Part shown: piece after piece, positions 12,760 through 24,472 of the stretch
Position numbering within the stretch: the stretch's first letter is position 1
How the letters are laid out: the number at the start of each line of letters is the position of its first letter
Origin: Azadirachta indica
Taxonomy: Eukaryota > Streptophyta > Magnoliopsida > Sapindales > Meliaceae
NCBI GenBank assembly: GCA_022749755.1
Contig: CM040446.1
Coordinates: 5,448,966-5,512,965 of the forward strand
Direction: 5' to 3'
Length of the DNA: 64,000 nucleotides
Program-made: the position numbers and the translations under genes
The notes under the pieces: model-generated
Seen by the model: only the letters and a program-made list of their open reading frames with translations
What the model was told of the DNA's origin: nothing
The model's database searches: none

Positions 12760-15549
12760 ACCATTCCTTAAATGATCTCTGCCAATTTTGAAAAACTAAA
12801 GCTCTCTAGATGCATTTTGGTAGTCATCCAGTGTAGAAATTGTAACTTCTAGTATTTTTTTTTTTTTTTCAGTCGAAGTTCTCAATTATTCATCAGATAT
12901 ACATTGCAACTTACAATAAGAAAGAACGAAAACCCTTAATTTTTTCTATATATAAAAGGATGACAAGTACCAAATACAAGATGATGTTTATCTGGCCTGT
13001 GTTAATGGAATGAGTGACTAATCTTACACCGGCAAAACAATCAGTGCGTTAGATGTAATTAATGCCTACCAAGATCCTGTCAATTTGTAGTTGTCTGAAC
13101 ATACCATGTTTCTAAAGTGAGTTAAAGGTTGTATTCATTTAGTGGGTCACCAATAATAGTTGCCCTTCTTCTTCTTCTAGATTCTCTTGTCCAATTCAAT
13201 TGAAAATTCAGCTTTATTTTATTTTATTTAGAAGAAAGTTGATTTGGCTTTGTGCATGTGTCCTATTAGCAATGCCTATGGCTTTTATGAAAAGTAGATG
13301 AAAGTTCTATGTTCATAATTCTTATATGTTTACCTAACTTTGAAAGTTCGGCAGCCTAAAATAGTATTCGATGATGAATGCTCAATCTGAAACCCAAAAA
13401 CATATAAATAACTTATAATAATAAAATCAATTAAAATATTTGGTGTTTCATGATTTGTGTTCATATTATTATTACTGTTATAGACTGAAAATGTCAAAAA
13501 TTAATTGTACAATTGGCATGAATTTTTATGGTGATTGAGTTTAGAATTTAACAATTTGGGGAAAAAGAATATTAAACATGTTTTCATGGAATTTCACCAT
13601 ATAATTAATATACTAATAAATATCTCACACGATAACATTTCAAAATTTATTTTAATGTCCTCTGTCTTATGTTAACTCTTGAGATACTTTACATCTAATG
13701 TGACAATCTCTTATTTAAATGCATGATACAAGTTTTTAGGATAACATGTAAATGAGAACTTAAATAACTCTAAATACTGTGTATCTCTGAGTTGAATGCT
13801 TACCATTTATTCAAAAAAATTAATCTATTAAAATATTGGTGGGTGAGAATATTTTTAATTTGACGTGGTAAACAATTTTACTAAATTTTACTTAAATTAT
13901 TTATGCATTTTAGATGAGTATGAAAGACTTCATTCCTCAATAAAGAGGAATTTCTTTAGAAATATAAGGACTCTTATGAAAATAAATTTCTCAAAAACAT
14001 TACTATACAATTAATTAATCCTCCAAATAATTTTGACAACTTTAAACCCTAGATTTCACTTTATGGTATGATGATCTCACCTTTGTAACCAAGCAATCAA
14101 ATCCAAATTGGATGATTAGGATTTCAATATTATACTTTGTTGTCGGCCAAAGGCATCAAGCATCACTCTATTGGCCTCAAGTGGGAAGTGGGAACATACT
14201 TTTAAAAAACAACACAATTTGAAGGAGTGATTAGAACAAAATTAAACAACTTAATTAATTAAGATTCTAAATTCTAAATTATAGACTTTTATATTTGTCT
14301 AATTAGGCCAAATTATAGAGCAAGGTTCTAGTAACTTTGACTCTAATTTGTTTTTCGTACCAATACAGCTTTGTGAATGATGCATAGACGTTAACATATG
14401 ATACTTATATGTGCTGGCAATTTTAATTAATATTTTTTCCCTTTTGCCTAATTATTTTCAAAACTTAATTAATACTTCACAATTTAATTCATAAAAGGGA
14501 TTCTTTTCTTTATCTTTTATCTAAGAATTTTTAATTTCATCTTTAACATGATTGTAGTTCAAAATTCAAATATATGTATATATATATATATATATATAAT
14601 AGTCATGGATGTAAAGTAACATATTCAATGACATAGCAAAATCATGTCATTTAATTTTTGTATTTTTATATATTCATTATTTAAAATTGTTATTTTCAAC
14701 TATCAAATGTTGGTACGATGACCATTTCTTTTCAATTTTTAAATAAAAAATTGTAATAATATTGTTAGAGAGAGAAACTCTTTGTACAAATTATGTTATA
14801 GTAATATTAATTGTCATATATTCTACATTTTTTACTCTTAATTATTATATTTATTTTATATTTTAATAAACTAATATTATCTTACCACACCATATTATAC
14901 CATTAACATGCTATAAAATTTAAATATATTATTATATTATATTTTATTATGTTAACTCCTTGAATTAATTAATTGTATGTTATGATGAGGTATACTTCAA
15001 CTCATTCTAATTCATTACTCATTATATCATATAGTATTATGTCGTGCACATAATATATTAGAATAGGTAGTGTGTATATATATATATATATATGTATATG
15101 TATAATCACAATTTATAAGCTATTAAATTAAAACATTTCTAATGATTAAAATTAAATTTAATAAATATAAATTAATATATAATTAAGACATCTATAAAAG
15201 ACAATTTAAATAAATTTAATATAATATATTAAATTTTAATTGTTAACAATATATAAATTTAATAATTTATAAATAATATAATATATTTAAAAGACAAGTT
15301 ATCCTTTCCTATGTATATCTGTTTGAGCATAACAAAAATCAATTAAGTTTAAATATTTTTATCTAATAATTTTTCTAATAGAATAAGAATACGAAACAGT
15401 GCTACAGATACAATAAATGAATTGTTAAATTTTATCGGATTAAATTAATAGATCCCCTGATCTCATGTAAACCAATCGCAAGTTTATTTATAACGACAAC
15501 AAATCTCGTACGTTGAAATTGAAAATTTAAAAAAATAAAAGTTGATCAT

Positions 15550-15771
15550 GGTCCCCAGGTTTTGGTTTACAAAGGAATTTAGAAATGCTAAGTGGAGCCC
15601 ACAGTCATTATCCGTATGTAAAACAGTACAGTAGAAGCCAATGGGTCCCCAGGTTGTTATCGGTCCCACTTTTATAATTGCGTGGGCCCGTTGATTTTTT
15701 CTTTTTCATTTTTGGACGCTTGACTCAGCGACGCAAAGCAAATGCGGCAGGCAGAATCTAAAATGACGTCA
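15550..15771. promoter_or_regulatory. GC-richer island with repeated motif and a TGACGTCA site
   Basis: Within very AT-rich spacer, this stretch carries GGTCCCCAGGTT twice (about 15550 and 15644), GGTCCCAC and GTGGGCCC motifs resembling TCP-factor sites, and a palindromic TGACGTCA (15764-15771), the core for TGA/CREB-type bZIP factors. It lies 1.6 kb before the ANTH 5' UTR exon. Role inferred only from motif content. Confidence 0.25.
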
Positions 15772-16839
15772 GTTGCCCCCGGTTTTTGCTCCTTTTTTTT
15801 GTTTTCTTCTTGTTTTATAGGGAAGGGTACGATCGTCTTTTCGATGGAGAAAACAGAAGTTGTAACGGTGTCACACGGTTGAATGTAACTATTGGAAATT
15901 GGAGTTGTACTCCTCGTGGCTCAATCACTTGTGCGATATGTAAATGCCCCTCGATCTCTCATTTATTACACATTAAGCCCCTACTAATGGCATTTTTAGG
16001 GAAATTTTTATTATAAATTTTAAAAAAATTTGTCACTTATTACTATCTCAAGAGTCAAGAGAATTTAAAATTTGAAATTATTTTCTGTTCATGCTACTTA
16101 ATTATATAATAATAATAAGAAGATATACTTTTACAAGTCTAATATTATCAAAACATCTTATTTATACAAAATTAAAAAGCGCAATCTAATTTCATATTTT
16201 GTATATATTTTTAAAAGTATCATTTGAATTAAAAAGTTACTTAATTTTTGAAAATTAATTATTTTAATTTAAAGATATTGTCCAATATTTTAAAAATAAT
16301 CTAACAGCATTTTTATAAATTCATTAAAAAAATAAAATAAAAATTTTTGGATAAATATTCCACCTAATTCTATCCATCTATTTAAACAAAATTATTAGCC
16401 TTGTCAACTAAATTCGAGATATCTATCAACTAAATTTAAGATATATTTTTTTAATTTGTTAATTAACTCAAAATTTATTTTTATAACTTATCCTACATTT
16501 TTTCCCTACATTTCACGTGAAAGCTTTTTTTTTTTCCCTCAATTATACGAATTATTTTTAAGTATCAATATTACAAAAAGAACTTAAATGTATTGGATAG
16601 AGAGTAAAATTGACTAAAATTAACAATTGGCATAATTGTAAAATAATAAAAAAGCAAGGGTAAAAATGATAGAGTAATTCAAAATGGGCGTGTGTTGTTG
16701 AGCTGGCAGCAAGGTTAGTTTGATGATTCAAAGCGACTTCTAACTCGAAAAACAACAATGGATTATCAACTCATCATCTTACATTACATTACATTACGTG
16801 CATGTAAGATGTAGTGATCTTTAAGTTATTTTTGCTTCT

Positions 16840-16882
16840 TTGATTTGATTTGATTTGATTTGATCTGATTTGATTTGATCAA
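16840..16882. repeat. TTTGA pentanucleotide tandem repeat
   Basis: About eight units of TTTGA, one interrupted by a C, upstream of the ANTH gene. It ends against ATCAAATCAA, which is complementary to the repeat unit and so could fold back on it. Confidence 0.75.
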
Positions 16883-17174
16883 ATCAATAACCATATCCTA
16901 CAACCGGCAACACCCAAACACTCCCCCTTCCCCTCCCTCAAATCCAATCAATACCAACCGTTTTCACTCATAATTTTATAGAAATTTTAATATATATATT
17001 TTTAAATTTTTAAGGATTTTTTCATCGACATTTGTTTAGATAAATCTCCTTATGTTAATTTTCTTTTTTTTATTTTTTTGGAAAAAAAAGGAATTTATTG
17101 CGATAAAAAATTTAAAAAAATTATATTTCCTATTATAAGGGGATGAGAAAATTCTAAGGATACATTTGTATAGC

Positions 17175-17184
17175 TGACGTGGCA
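17175..17184 (+). promoter_or_regulatory. TGACGTGGCA bZIP-type element upstream of ANTH gene
   Basis: A hybrid C/G-box (TGACGTGGCA) about 230-360 bp before the putative 5' UTR exon. The same ten bases occur upstream of the BSD gene at 24196-24205. ACGTGGC is a known binding core for several plant bZIP factors; occupancy is unknown. Confidence 0.35.
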
Positions 17185-17402
17185 ATTTTTGATTGGGTGT
17201 GGGTGTAGGTGTAGGTAGACAAGTAAAACCAGAAATGACTAAAGAAGGAAACAGTGCAAAGTTCTTACAACGCTGTTTTCTGACAGAGATTCAAAAAAAG
17301 AAAAGTCTAAATTTAGAATAATTTAATAAAAATAATATTTATTATTAAATAATAAAAAATTAAATTAAATTATAAGTTAAATAAAAATAAAATAAAATAA
17401 TA

Positions 17403-18084
17403 GTGGGAGACGCCGACGACCCAACCAAAAGCAGAACTCATTAGCTCATTTCTGGTCGACTTTTCTTTGGTCTGAGACCACAACCTTTTCATTCAGTTTC
17501 CAACTTGTCTCTTTTCTTTCTTCAACAATTCAGCTCCAGGTAATCCTTCTTCCTTCTCTGATCTCACTTTGATCTTTATTTATTATTCTTTATCACTAAA
17601 TTTCATGTGGGTGTTTCTTTTTTTATTTTTGGGTTCTTTTGTTAATGTAATCATAGGATTCTGCAGAATTTTGTATTTTTTGTGGTTAGATCTTTTGATG
17701 GCAAGTCAACGGCTGTTATTTCTTTGTTTCATTTTTGAACGAATTTGTTTATATTTTATGGGTTTCGTTTTGAATTTCAAGTCATCTTATTCTCTGTTCA
17801 GTTGTTTTTGATTTTTTTTTTTGTTTCATTTTGTCATCTTGCAATATGATTGTACAAGGGTTGTTTAAATTCTGAACTTGAGTGTTTGGCGGTTACTTTT
17901 TGTCTTGTGGGTTGACTTATGTTGTTTCTTAATGATGATTCTAAGTCAGTTTCTGAATATTTATCGTTAGATCTTAAATGAAGTGTAATGAGCTAAAATT
18001 ATAGGCTTAAAATTTTGATCAATTATTTAAGTCTGGATTTTAGCTAGAAACAGTGAATTGAATTGCATTGTTTTGTTGATGCAG
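17403..18084 (+). other. 5' UTR exon and UTR intron of the ANTH gene
   Basis: A pyrimidine-rich leader with no ATG (about 17403-17539) ends in CCAG|GTAATC. A T-rich intron follows to a GATGCAG acceptor at 18084. The second leader segment (18085-18166) joins the coding exon directly. Leader introns are common in plant housekeeping genes. The transcription start is an estimate. Confidence 0.55.
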
Positions 18085-18099
18085 AATTTAAGGAGTTTA

Positions 18100-18123
18100 A
18101 TGAGCAAAAATAACATCAGTTAA
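18100..18123 (+). promoter_or_regulatory. Seven-codon upstream ORF before the ANTH start
   Basis: ATG at 18100 opens MSKNNIS followed by TAA at 18121-18123, 43 nt before the main ATG at 18167. It lies just after the proposed leader-intron acceptor, so it should be in the mature leader whichever way the first exon is drawn. Confidence 0.4.
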
Positions 18124-18166
18124 TTAACGGGTATTTGTAGAACTTTGTGATTGAGAGGGAGAGATA

Positions 18167-21100
18167 ATGTCAGGAGGAGGTACGCAAAAGAGCTTGAGAA
18201 AAGCTCTTGGAGCCCTTAAGGATACCACCACAGTTTCATTGGCTAAAGTCAATAGTGATTACAAGGTATAAAAAAATGAAATACTTTTTCTTAATGGTTG
18301 TTTTAATTGTGGATGCATCTGATCTTGGGAATTTTGTAGGAATTGGACATTGCTATAGTTAAGGCTACGAATCACGTTGAGCGCCCTGCCAAGGAAAAAC
18401 ACATCAGAGGTTTGTTCTTTGTGTCTTCAGCATTGTTTGCAGCTTGTTTTTCTGGTTTTAAGTTGTGCTCATTTGATTTCATGCTTTGACTCCTTATTCT
18501 GCTTAAGAAAGAAACAGTCTTGGATCTTACTTGCTTTATACAAATTTCTTGTGCAGCCATTTTTGCTGCTATTTCAGCTACCAGGCCTCGTGCTGATGTT
18601 GCATACTGCATCCATGCTCTTGCAAGAAGGTTAGCGAAGACACATAATTGGGCGGTATGTGCATCACGCAAGAACGTTCTGCTATGCCAATATTTGAACT
18701 AAACAAAATGAATGAAGTTTTTTTGATTTTAAAGAACTGCAGTAGATATATTAGTATCCTATATATGTTTGGAGTTCTCAAAGATTTATTTGCATAATAT
18801 TCACTTTCCAGGTTAGGTAGAGTAAACAGTGCCTTGATGAGAGACTACATATTTAGATGTATTGATTGATTCTACTGTGTTGACACTTATTGTGATTACG
18901 CTCTTAATAATCTCAAGTGCACAAACACAGCTGAAAGAAAAGCCCTAAACGTGATGCTCTTCATTAGCAGGGGAGAATTCTGTACTTGACTAAAACGTTT
19001 GTTCTTCAAGTTTCTGAGTGACTTAAAAAAATCAATAATTCTCTAATACCTTTTTCTTGTTCAGAGAACAAGGTATGCATTAGTTTTCAGTAGTGGTTGA
19101 TATACTTGTTTGTTGCAGCAGTTTCCTGTTTGAAAGGCTTTGCAGTGTTTTATACCTCGTATATCTATCTATATCCCTTGCCCTGCTATTAACTAGCTTT
19201 ATGGTAGGATTATAATAGTGACTAAGTTCTTTTTTCTGATTGTTGGTGGATATGGTTCATTTTTCTTTGATTTGCAGATCTGTTGATTGACTTGAATTTC
19301 CTGTATGTCGTGGATACTAATTGCACAAATAGTCATTAACTAATGTTTCTATAAATTGATATGCTGGGAGACCTGCTGCTTATAAGAATGTGCATTCTGT
19401 TTGGCCTTTAGGTTGCATTGAAAACTTTAATTGTTATTCATCGTGCTTTGAGGGAAGTGGATCCCACATTCCATGAAGAAGTCATTAACTATGGCCGAAG
19501 CAGGAATCATGTGCTTAACTTGGCCCATTTTAAAGATGATTCCAGTCCTAATGGTACATCATATTTTCCATTGAGAATTATTACTTTCCTTCAAAGCATA
19601 AGTTCCTTGTTTATGAAATGTATTCTGGTATGCTACTCAGCATGGGATTATTCTGCCTGGGTGCGTGCTTATGCCTTATTTCTGGAGGAGAGGCTGGAGT
19701 GTTTTCGCATACTAAAGTATGATGTTGAGACAGATCGTCCGGTAAGATGTTTATATATTTGATGTGATGATTTGATCATTTAAATTTCAGTTTTTCAACT
19801 TGATTTGTATCCTTGTTATTTGTGTCTGCGGAAAAATTAATTGCTACATTCCGGTTAAATATGATATTTAACCATTCAGTAAGTTCAATCTGTTTTAGTA
19901 GGTGGGTTCTGATGCAGCCAGAATTGGAAACAAAATCAATAAATTACAAAATGCCTTTAGTTAAAGAATCACTCAAATTCAAATAGACTGGAAATTTTTA
20001 GTGATATTTGAATTCAACCAGATAAGATTTTGTCAGCTGATACGCTTTTCCAAAACAGTTGCTACAGTCAGTTGGTGACTATTCCTTTTATGTTGTAGAA
20101 CCAGATTGGAGAATTATCCTTTAAGTTGTTGAATAATGGGAGTTTTCACTTTGATGTAGTTGTTAAATCATTCCGTTTCCCCTGCATTCTGTATTTAATT
20201 GGTTAAACTGACATAATTTTCATCTTCATTTCTTTTAAATTCTCAATTTGTTTCCTTTAAATGCTCTGTTATTTTGTTAGCAATCATTGATGTCAATATA
20301 GATTTGAGCCAAAAGGAAAAAAGGGTGGAAAAGGAAAGTTTCTCACTGACACAATCTTTGATGCAGAGAACCAAAGATTTGGACACTGCTGAATTGCTTG
20401 AGCATTTACCAGCTCTGCAGCTGCTTCTCTTCCGTCTTCTTGGTTGTCAGGTAATTCTCTATTCTCTTAGTTCACCACGGGTGTCTTTGTATACCACATA
20501 ATGGTGTTTACTTGCGAATTGCAAATGATTACTTGCACTTGCATCAATTTATACAACATATTTTAGACGTTATATTTACTTTCATTATGTGTTTGATGTA
20601 ATACATTTCTGATACTTTGACAGCCACAAGGTGCAGCAGTTCATAATTTTGTGATTCAGTTGGCCCTTTCATTGGTATGTAAAATCTTAACCATATTGCT
20701 TACTAATGTGATTTGGAAATGCTGTTCTATTGTTTCTGATATGTCTTCTGTTGATGCAAATAGGTTGCTTCTGAAAGCATTAAGATCTATCAAGCTATAA
20801 GCGATGGTACAGTAAATTTGGTTGACAAGGTAAGCAACTGTTTTTATTTCCTTGATAAGCTCTGTTCATAAATGTCAAATTTATGCTGAATTTAAATATG
20901 ACAGTTCTTTGAGATGCAACGTCATGATGCTTTGAAGGCACTGGATATATACAGGAGGGCAGGGCAGCAGGTATTTGCCTTTTGCAATATTGATTTTAGG
21001 ACTTTTAATATGGCTTTCATTTTCCATAGTGGGCTCTTATACCTTGTGTATTTTCAGGCCGAGAGACTTTCTGAATTTTATGAAGTATGTAAAAGTATTG

Positions 21101-23131
21101 ATATTGGACGTGGAGAAAGGTTTATAAAGATTGAGCAGGTATGAGTTCTCTACTTCTGTTACCTGCTGAATCTAATTTTTGTTGTTCTGTAAATTTTTTA
21201 TTGTCTAAAAATACTTCTCTACTAATTTTTGTATTCATAATGAAGCCCCCTGCATCATTTCTACAAGCCATGGAAGAGTATGTGAGAGAAGCTCCACGGG
21301 GTTCAACATTTCGCAAAGATCAGGTATGTATGTTTGTATGCATGCATGTCTTGGTGAACAGGTGTGTCTGCATGTGTGCATGTGAAGATTCACATGAACA
21401 TTAAAAGTCATAGACTATCAGTAGCTGAGTAAATTCTGGATGTCACTGGATGTATCACTTTGGTTGTAAACTAATATTGTTCCCTATGTTGTTAAAAGTT
21501 AAATGCTCTCTTTTCTTCTTATATTTTGTTTATATGGATAAGCACACCTTAGTCTTCTAAATTGGATGTGGAGAGAGTGCAACAGATTCAAAACTGATCT
21601 GATGCATCTCAGTATGAGTTCTGTTAAGTTTTAGAACCTTTCTGTATCACCTCCGTTAATACATGCAACTATGAGCAATGGATTTTAGAGCATTTATTAA
21701 TATACTTTTAAGTTCAATCACTTATCAATGGTCATAAACTGAACAGGTTGCTGACAATAAAATTGCTGCGCCCAAGGAAGTTTTGGCCATAGAATACAAA
21801 AAGACCCCAGATGTGGAGGTAGAGGAGGCGAAGCCACCCTCACCACCTCCACCTGAACCAGTAAAAGTAGAACCTCCACCTGTTGTTGAGCCTCCTGATT
21901 TGCTGGTAACTTCAAAGTCTCTCTCCGCTCGTTGTATATAAGCAAATCCATTTTCTGAGAACTTAACTGGTCAATTTTTCTGTCCTTTTTTTAAATTCTT
22001 TTTCCCCAAAAGGGTTTGGATGATCCTGTCCCAGTTGCATCAGACTTGGATGAGAAGAATGCCCTTGCTTTGGCTATCGTTCCCAGTAAGTTCTTTATGA
22101 TAATTGTATAACATATGGTATTAACTTTAGTGAGCATTACGAAAGTTAATTCTTAATTTGTTCTGGAATGGGATTAACAAAATCAACTGGAAATGCTCTT
22201 ATTCATGTTAAGTAACTACTTGACCCAAAAGCGTACATTAATAGGTAATGGCATAACAGTGATATATAAGTTCTGGTAGTTCTGACTTATATGCTCAAAG
22301 TTATATTGTAATGGAGGATATGTCCCAAAATGATCAGAACCTCGAAATACAATTATCATTTTTTCTCAATTAGATTATGCTTGCATTTTGGGATTAATGC
22401 ATGATCAGCAATTATATATGATCTTATGGTGGTTGTTGCAGTTGAGCAACCAACTTCTGTTACTCCAAGTCAAGGAAATGGAACCACAGGATGGGAATTG
22501 GCACTTGTTACTGCTCCAAGCTCAAATGAAAGTGCTACTGCTGCAAGCAAATTGGTACTCTTGATACTACCAGTTCCCCTAGATATATTTCATTGTGATT
22601 TGTTTACCATTCAAATGTCAACATGTCCCTATGATTGCCATGTCTCCTGCTGCAACACAGCTTCTATATTTGGGATTACAAATATTTTTATCTATTCACA
22701 CAAGCATACATGTTAGCTGTTCTGAGCAATGCCTTACTGATGTTTTTCATACTGTATTCCTTGAAAAGGCGGGAGGACTGGACAAGCTTACATTAGACAG
22801 CCTATATGATGATGCATTAAGAAGAAACAACCAGAATGTGAGCTACAACCCTTGGGAGGCAGCACCAATGCCTGGTGCAATGATGCAACAAAATGGACAT
22901 GACCCATTCTTTGCCTCAGGCATGGTTGCCGCTCCACATTCAGTGCAGATGGCAGCCATGGCAAATCAGCAGCAAGCTTTTATGTTGCAGCAGCAGCAGC
23001 AGCATCAGATGATGATGATGGCTCCACAACAGAGTTCAAATCCTTTTGCAAACCCGTACGTAACCAACACCCACCCTTATGGTTCAGGTATGCCTGTTCG
23101 AGCCTACAATCCATACGCAGGTCTCATGTAG
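18167..23131 (+). CDS. ANTH/ENTH-domain clathrin assembly protein (AP180/CALM type)
   Basis: A clathrin assembly adaptor that binds PI(4,5)P2 membranes and recruits clathrin during endocytosis, closest by memory to Arabidopsis At5g35200 (PICALM3 type). Fifteen coding exons join in frame: 18167-18265, 18340-18409, 18557-18654, 19412-19553, 19641-19741, 20367-20450, 20624-20674, 20764-20829, 20905-20970, 21058-21138, 21246-21323, 21747-21905, 22013-22085, 22442-22554, 22769-23131. The product is 547 aa. The N-terminal ANTH domain (about 1-290) has the lipid-binding pattern K-x9-K-x-K-H at residues 41-54. The C-terminal disordered half has a proline-rich stretch, a DLL clathrin box (about 363-365), a DPF motif (about 472-474), an NPF motif (about 518-520) and a Gln/Met-rich run. 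ANTH R-SNARE sorting is known for this family; whether it serves the VAMP encoded at 45 kb is only speculation. Confidence 0.94.
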
Positions 23132-24195
23132 ATAATTTGCGCCAAGGACATAACTCTACATCATTTTACACGGGGTTGAAAAAAAATGCAAATAGCCGAT
23201 TGAGAGGATTGCAAGACGGGAATGTTTCAAGAATAGACAGTTGTGTACCATATGTTGTGCAGTAGCTAGCTAGAATGAGATTCTTTCTTTAATAACAAGT
23301 GAGAGAGAGGAGGGTTCTTGATTGTTGATTATTTATATTGATCGAACAGGAAAAAAATAAATATTTTCTAGACCACTGTAATTTTTTGTTCACCTGTTTG
23401 AAGTTGACGGTCAAACAGGAACTTTATTCTTGTTCATTATATTATTTTTTTTTTTGGGTTTTTCCTTTTCTTAACAGCTCTGATAAGGCTTTCTTTCTTG
23501 AAGATGATACAACTGATCTGTAATCTTTGTGATGTTACAACATTTATATCAATAAGACATTAAGTTTGATCTATTGCTCTTCTCTTATTATATTGCTTCA
23601 ATTGTCGCCTTTAGCTAACTAATGAAGTCCATTACTGAAATGGGACGTGGAACTGAAGAAATGAATATATACACCTAATACTAACACGGGCAGCCATTTT
23701 CAGAAGAGGAGTAGGTGAAGAAGCTGATGAAGCCGGCGATTATAGTGTAACATATGTTCCTTCAGAATTAAATGTGTTTGGTTGAGGTGTCCTTTCTCAA
23801 TCATACCCCAATTCAATAGTTGCTTGCTTAAATTCATGAAAGGAGACCTTGACGTTGCCAAATGACAACTTCAATGCGTTAAACGATACCGTTTCTGTCA
23901 TGATCATTTCATGTATGACGATCATACAGCTTTTACCCCTTGCAGTTTTCAGATTCGCTGCTTCTTGTACGGAACATTTACTTATATACTGGACCCCACT
24001 CTAGTCTGTCTCTAACCTAAGCTGCTATGTTCGCAATTCTGCATCGTCTTTAATTTTATTTTTAGTATTCCAAAAATAATTACTTATTACCTAATTAAGA
24101 AAATAAATAATTTAAGGTGTAATTAAGATATAATTATGATAAAACTAAAATGTCCTGGCAGCAGTCAAAGTGATAATCAGTAAGTTCATGATCGC

Positions 24196-24205
24196 TGACG
24201 TGGCA
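24196..24205 (+). promoter_or_regulatory. TGACGTGGCA bZIP-type element upstream of BSD gene
   Basis: A hybrid C/G-box 268-277 bp before the BSD start codon, identical over ten bases to the site at 17175-17184 before the ANTH gene. Binding is inferred from the motif only. Confidence 0.35.
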
Positions 24206-24393
24206 TCATCATTCTCACTATTAAAGCAAGCAAACGCGATATTTGATTAAGAGAAGGAGAGCTTCTTCAATAAAGATGATTTTTTTTTTTTAAATTTTTA
24301 ATTTTTATTAAAACTAGATTTTGTTAAAAAGGAAGAATGATAACATAGCAGCTTGAAGTTGAAGTAGATTACGTACGAAATCTCAATCTTCAT

Positions 24394-24453
24394 ATGTTGT
24401 TGTTTCTGTTAATCTCAAATTCCAGAATTATACTCAATCCCCAATCTTCATAA
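24394..24453 (+). promoter_or_regulatory. Possible 19-codon upstream ORF before the BSD gene
   Basis: ATG at 24394 opens MLLFLLISNSRIIL and stops at TAA 24451-24453, 19 nt before the main ATG. It counts only if the transcript starts upstream of it, which the sequence does not settle. Confidence 0.25.
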
Positions 24454-24472
24454 TTAACCAACCAAACAAACA

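Larger units (their letters stand above)
12760..17402. other. 4.6-kb intergenic region between NAA35 and the ANTH gene
   Basis: Mostly AT-rich spacer. It contains the NAA35 3' flank, TA microsatellites at 14571-14598 and about 15077-15092, a GC-richer island at 15540-15790 (described separately), a TTTGA tandem run at about 16840-16882, and from about 16900 the probable promoter of the ANTH gene. No open frame in it resembles a known protein. Confidence 0.6.
23132..24472. other. Intergenic region, ANTH 3' flank and BSD promoter
   Basis: The ANTH 3' UTR probably extends through about 23132-23560. The rest is spacer and the presumed BSD promoter. No ORF of interest and no repeat longer than homopolymers was seen. 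Confidence 0.55.
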
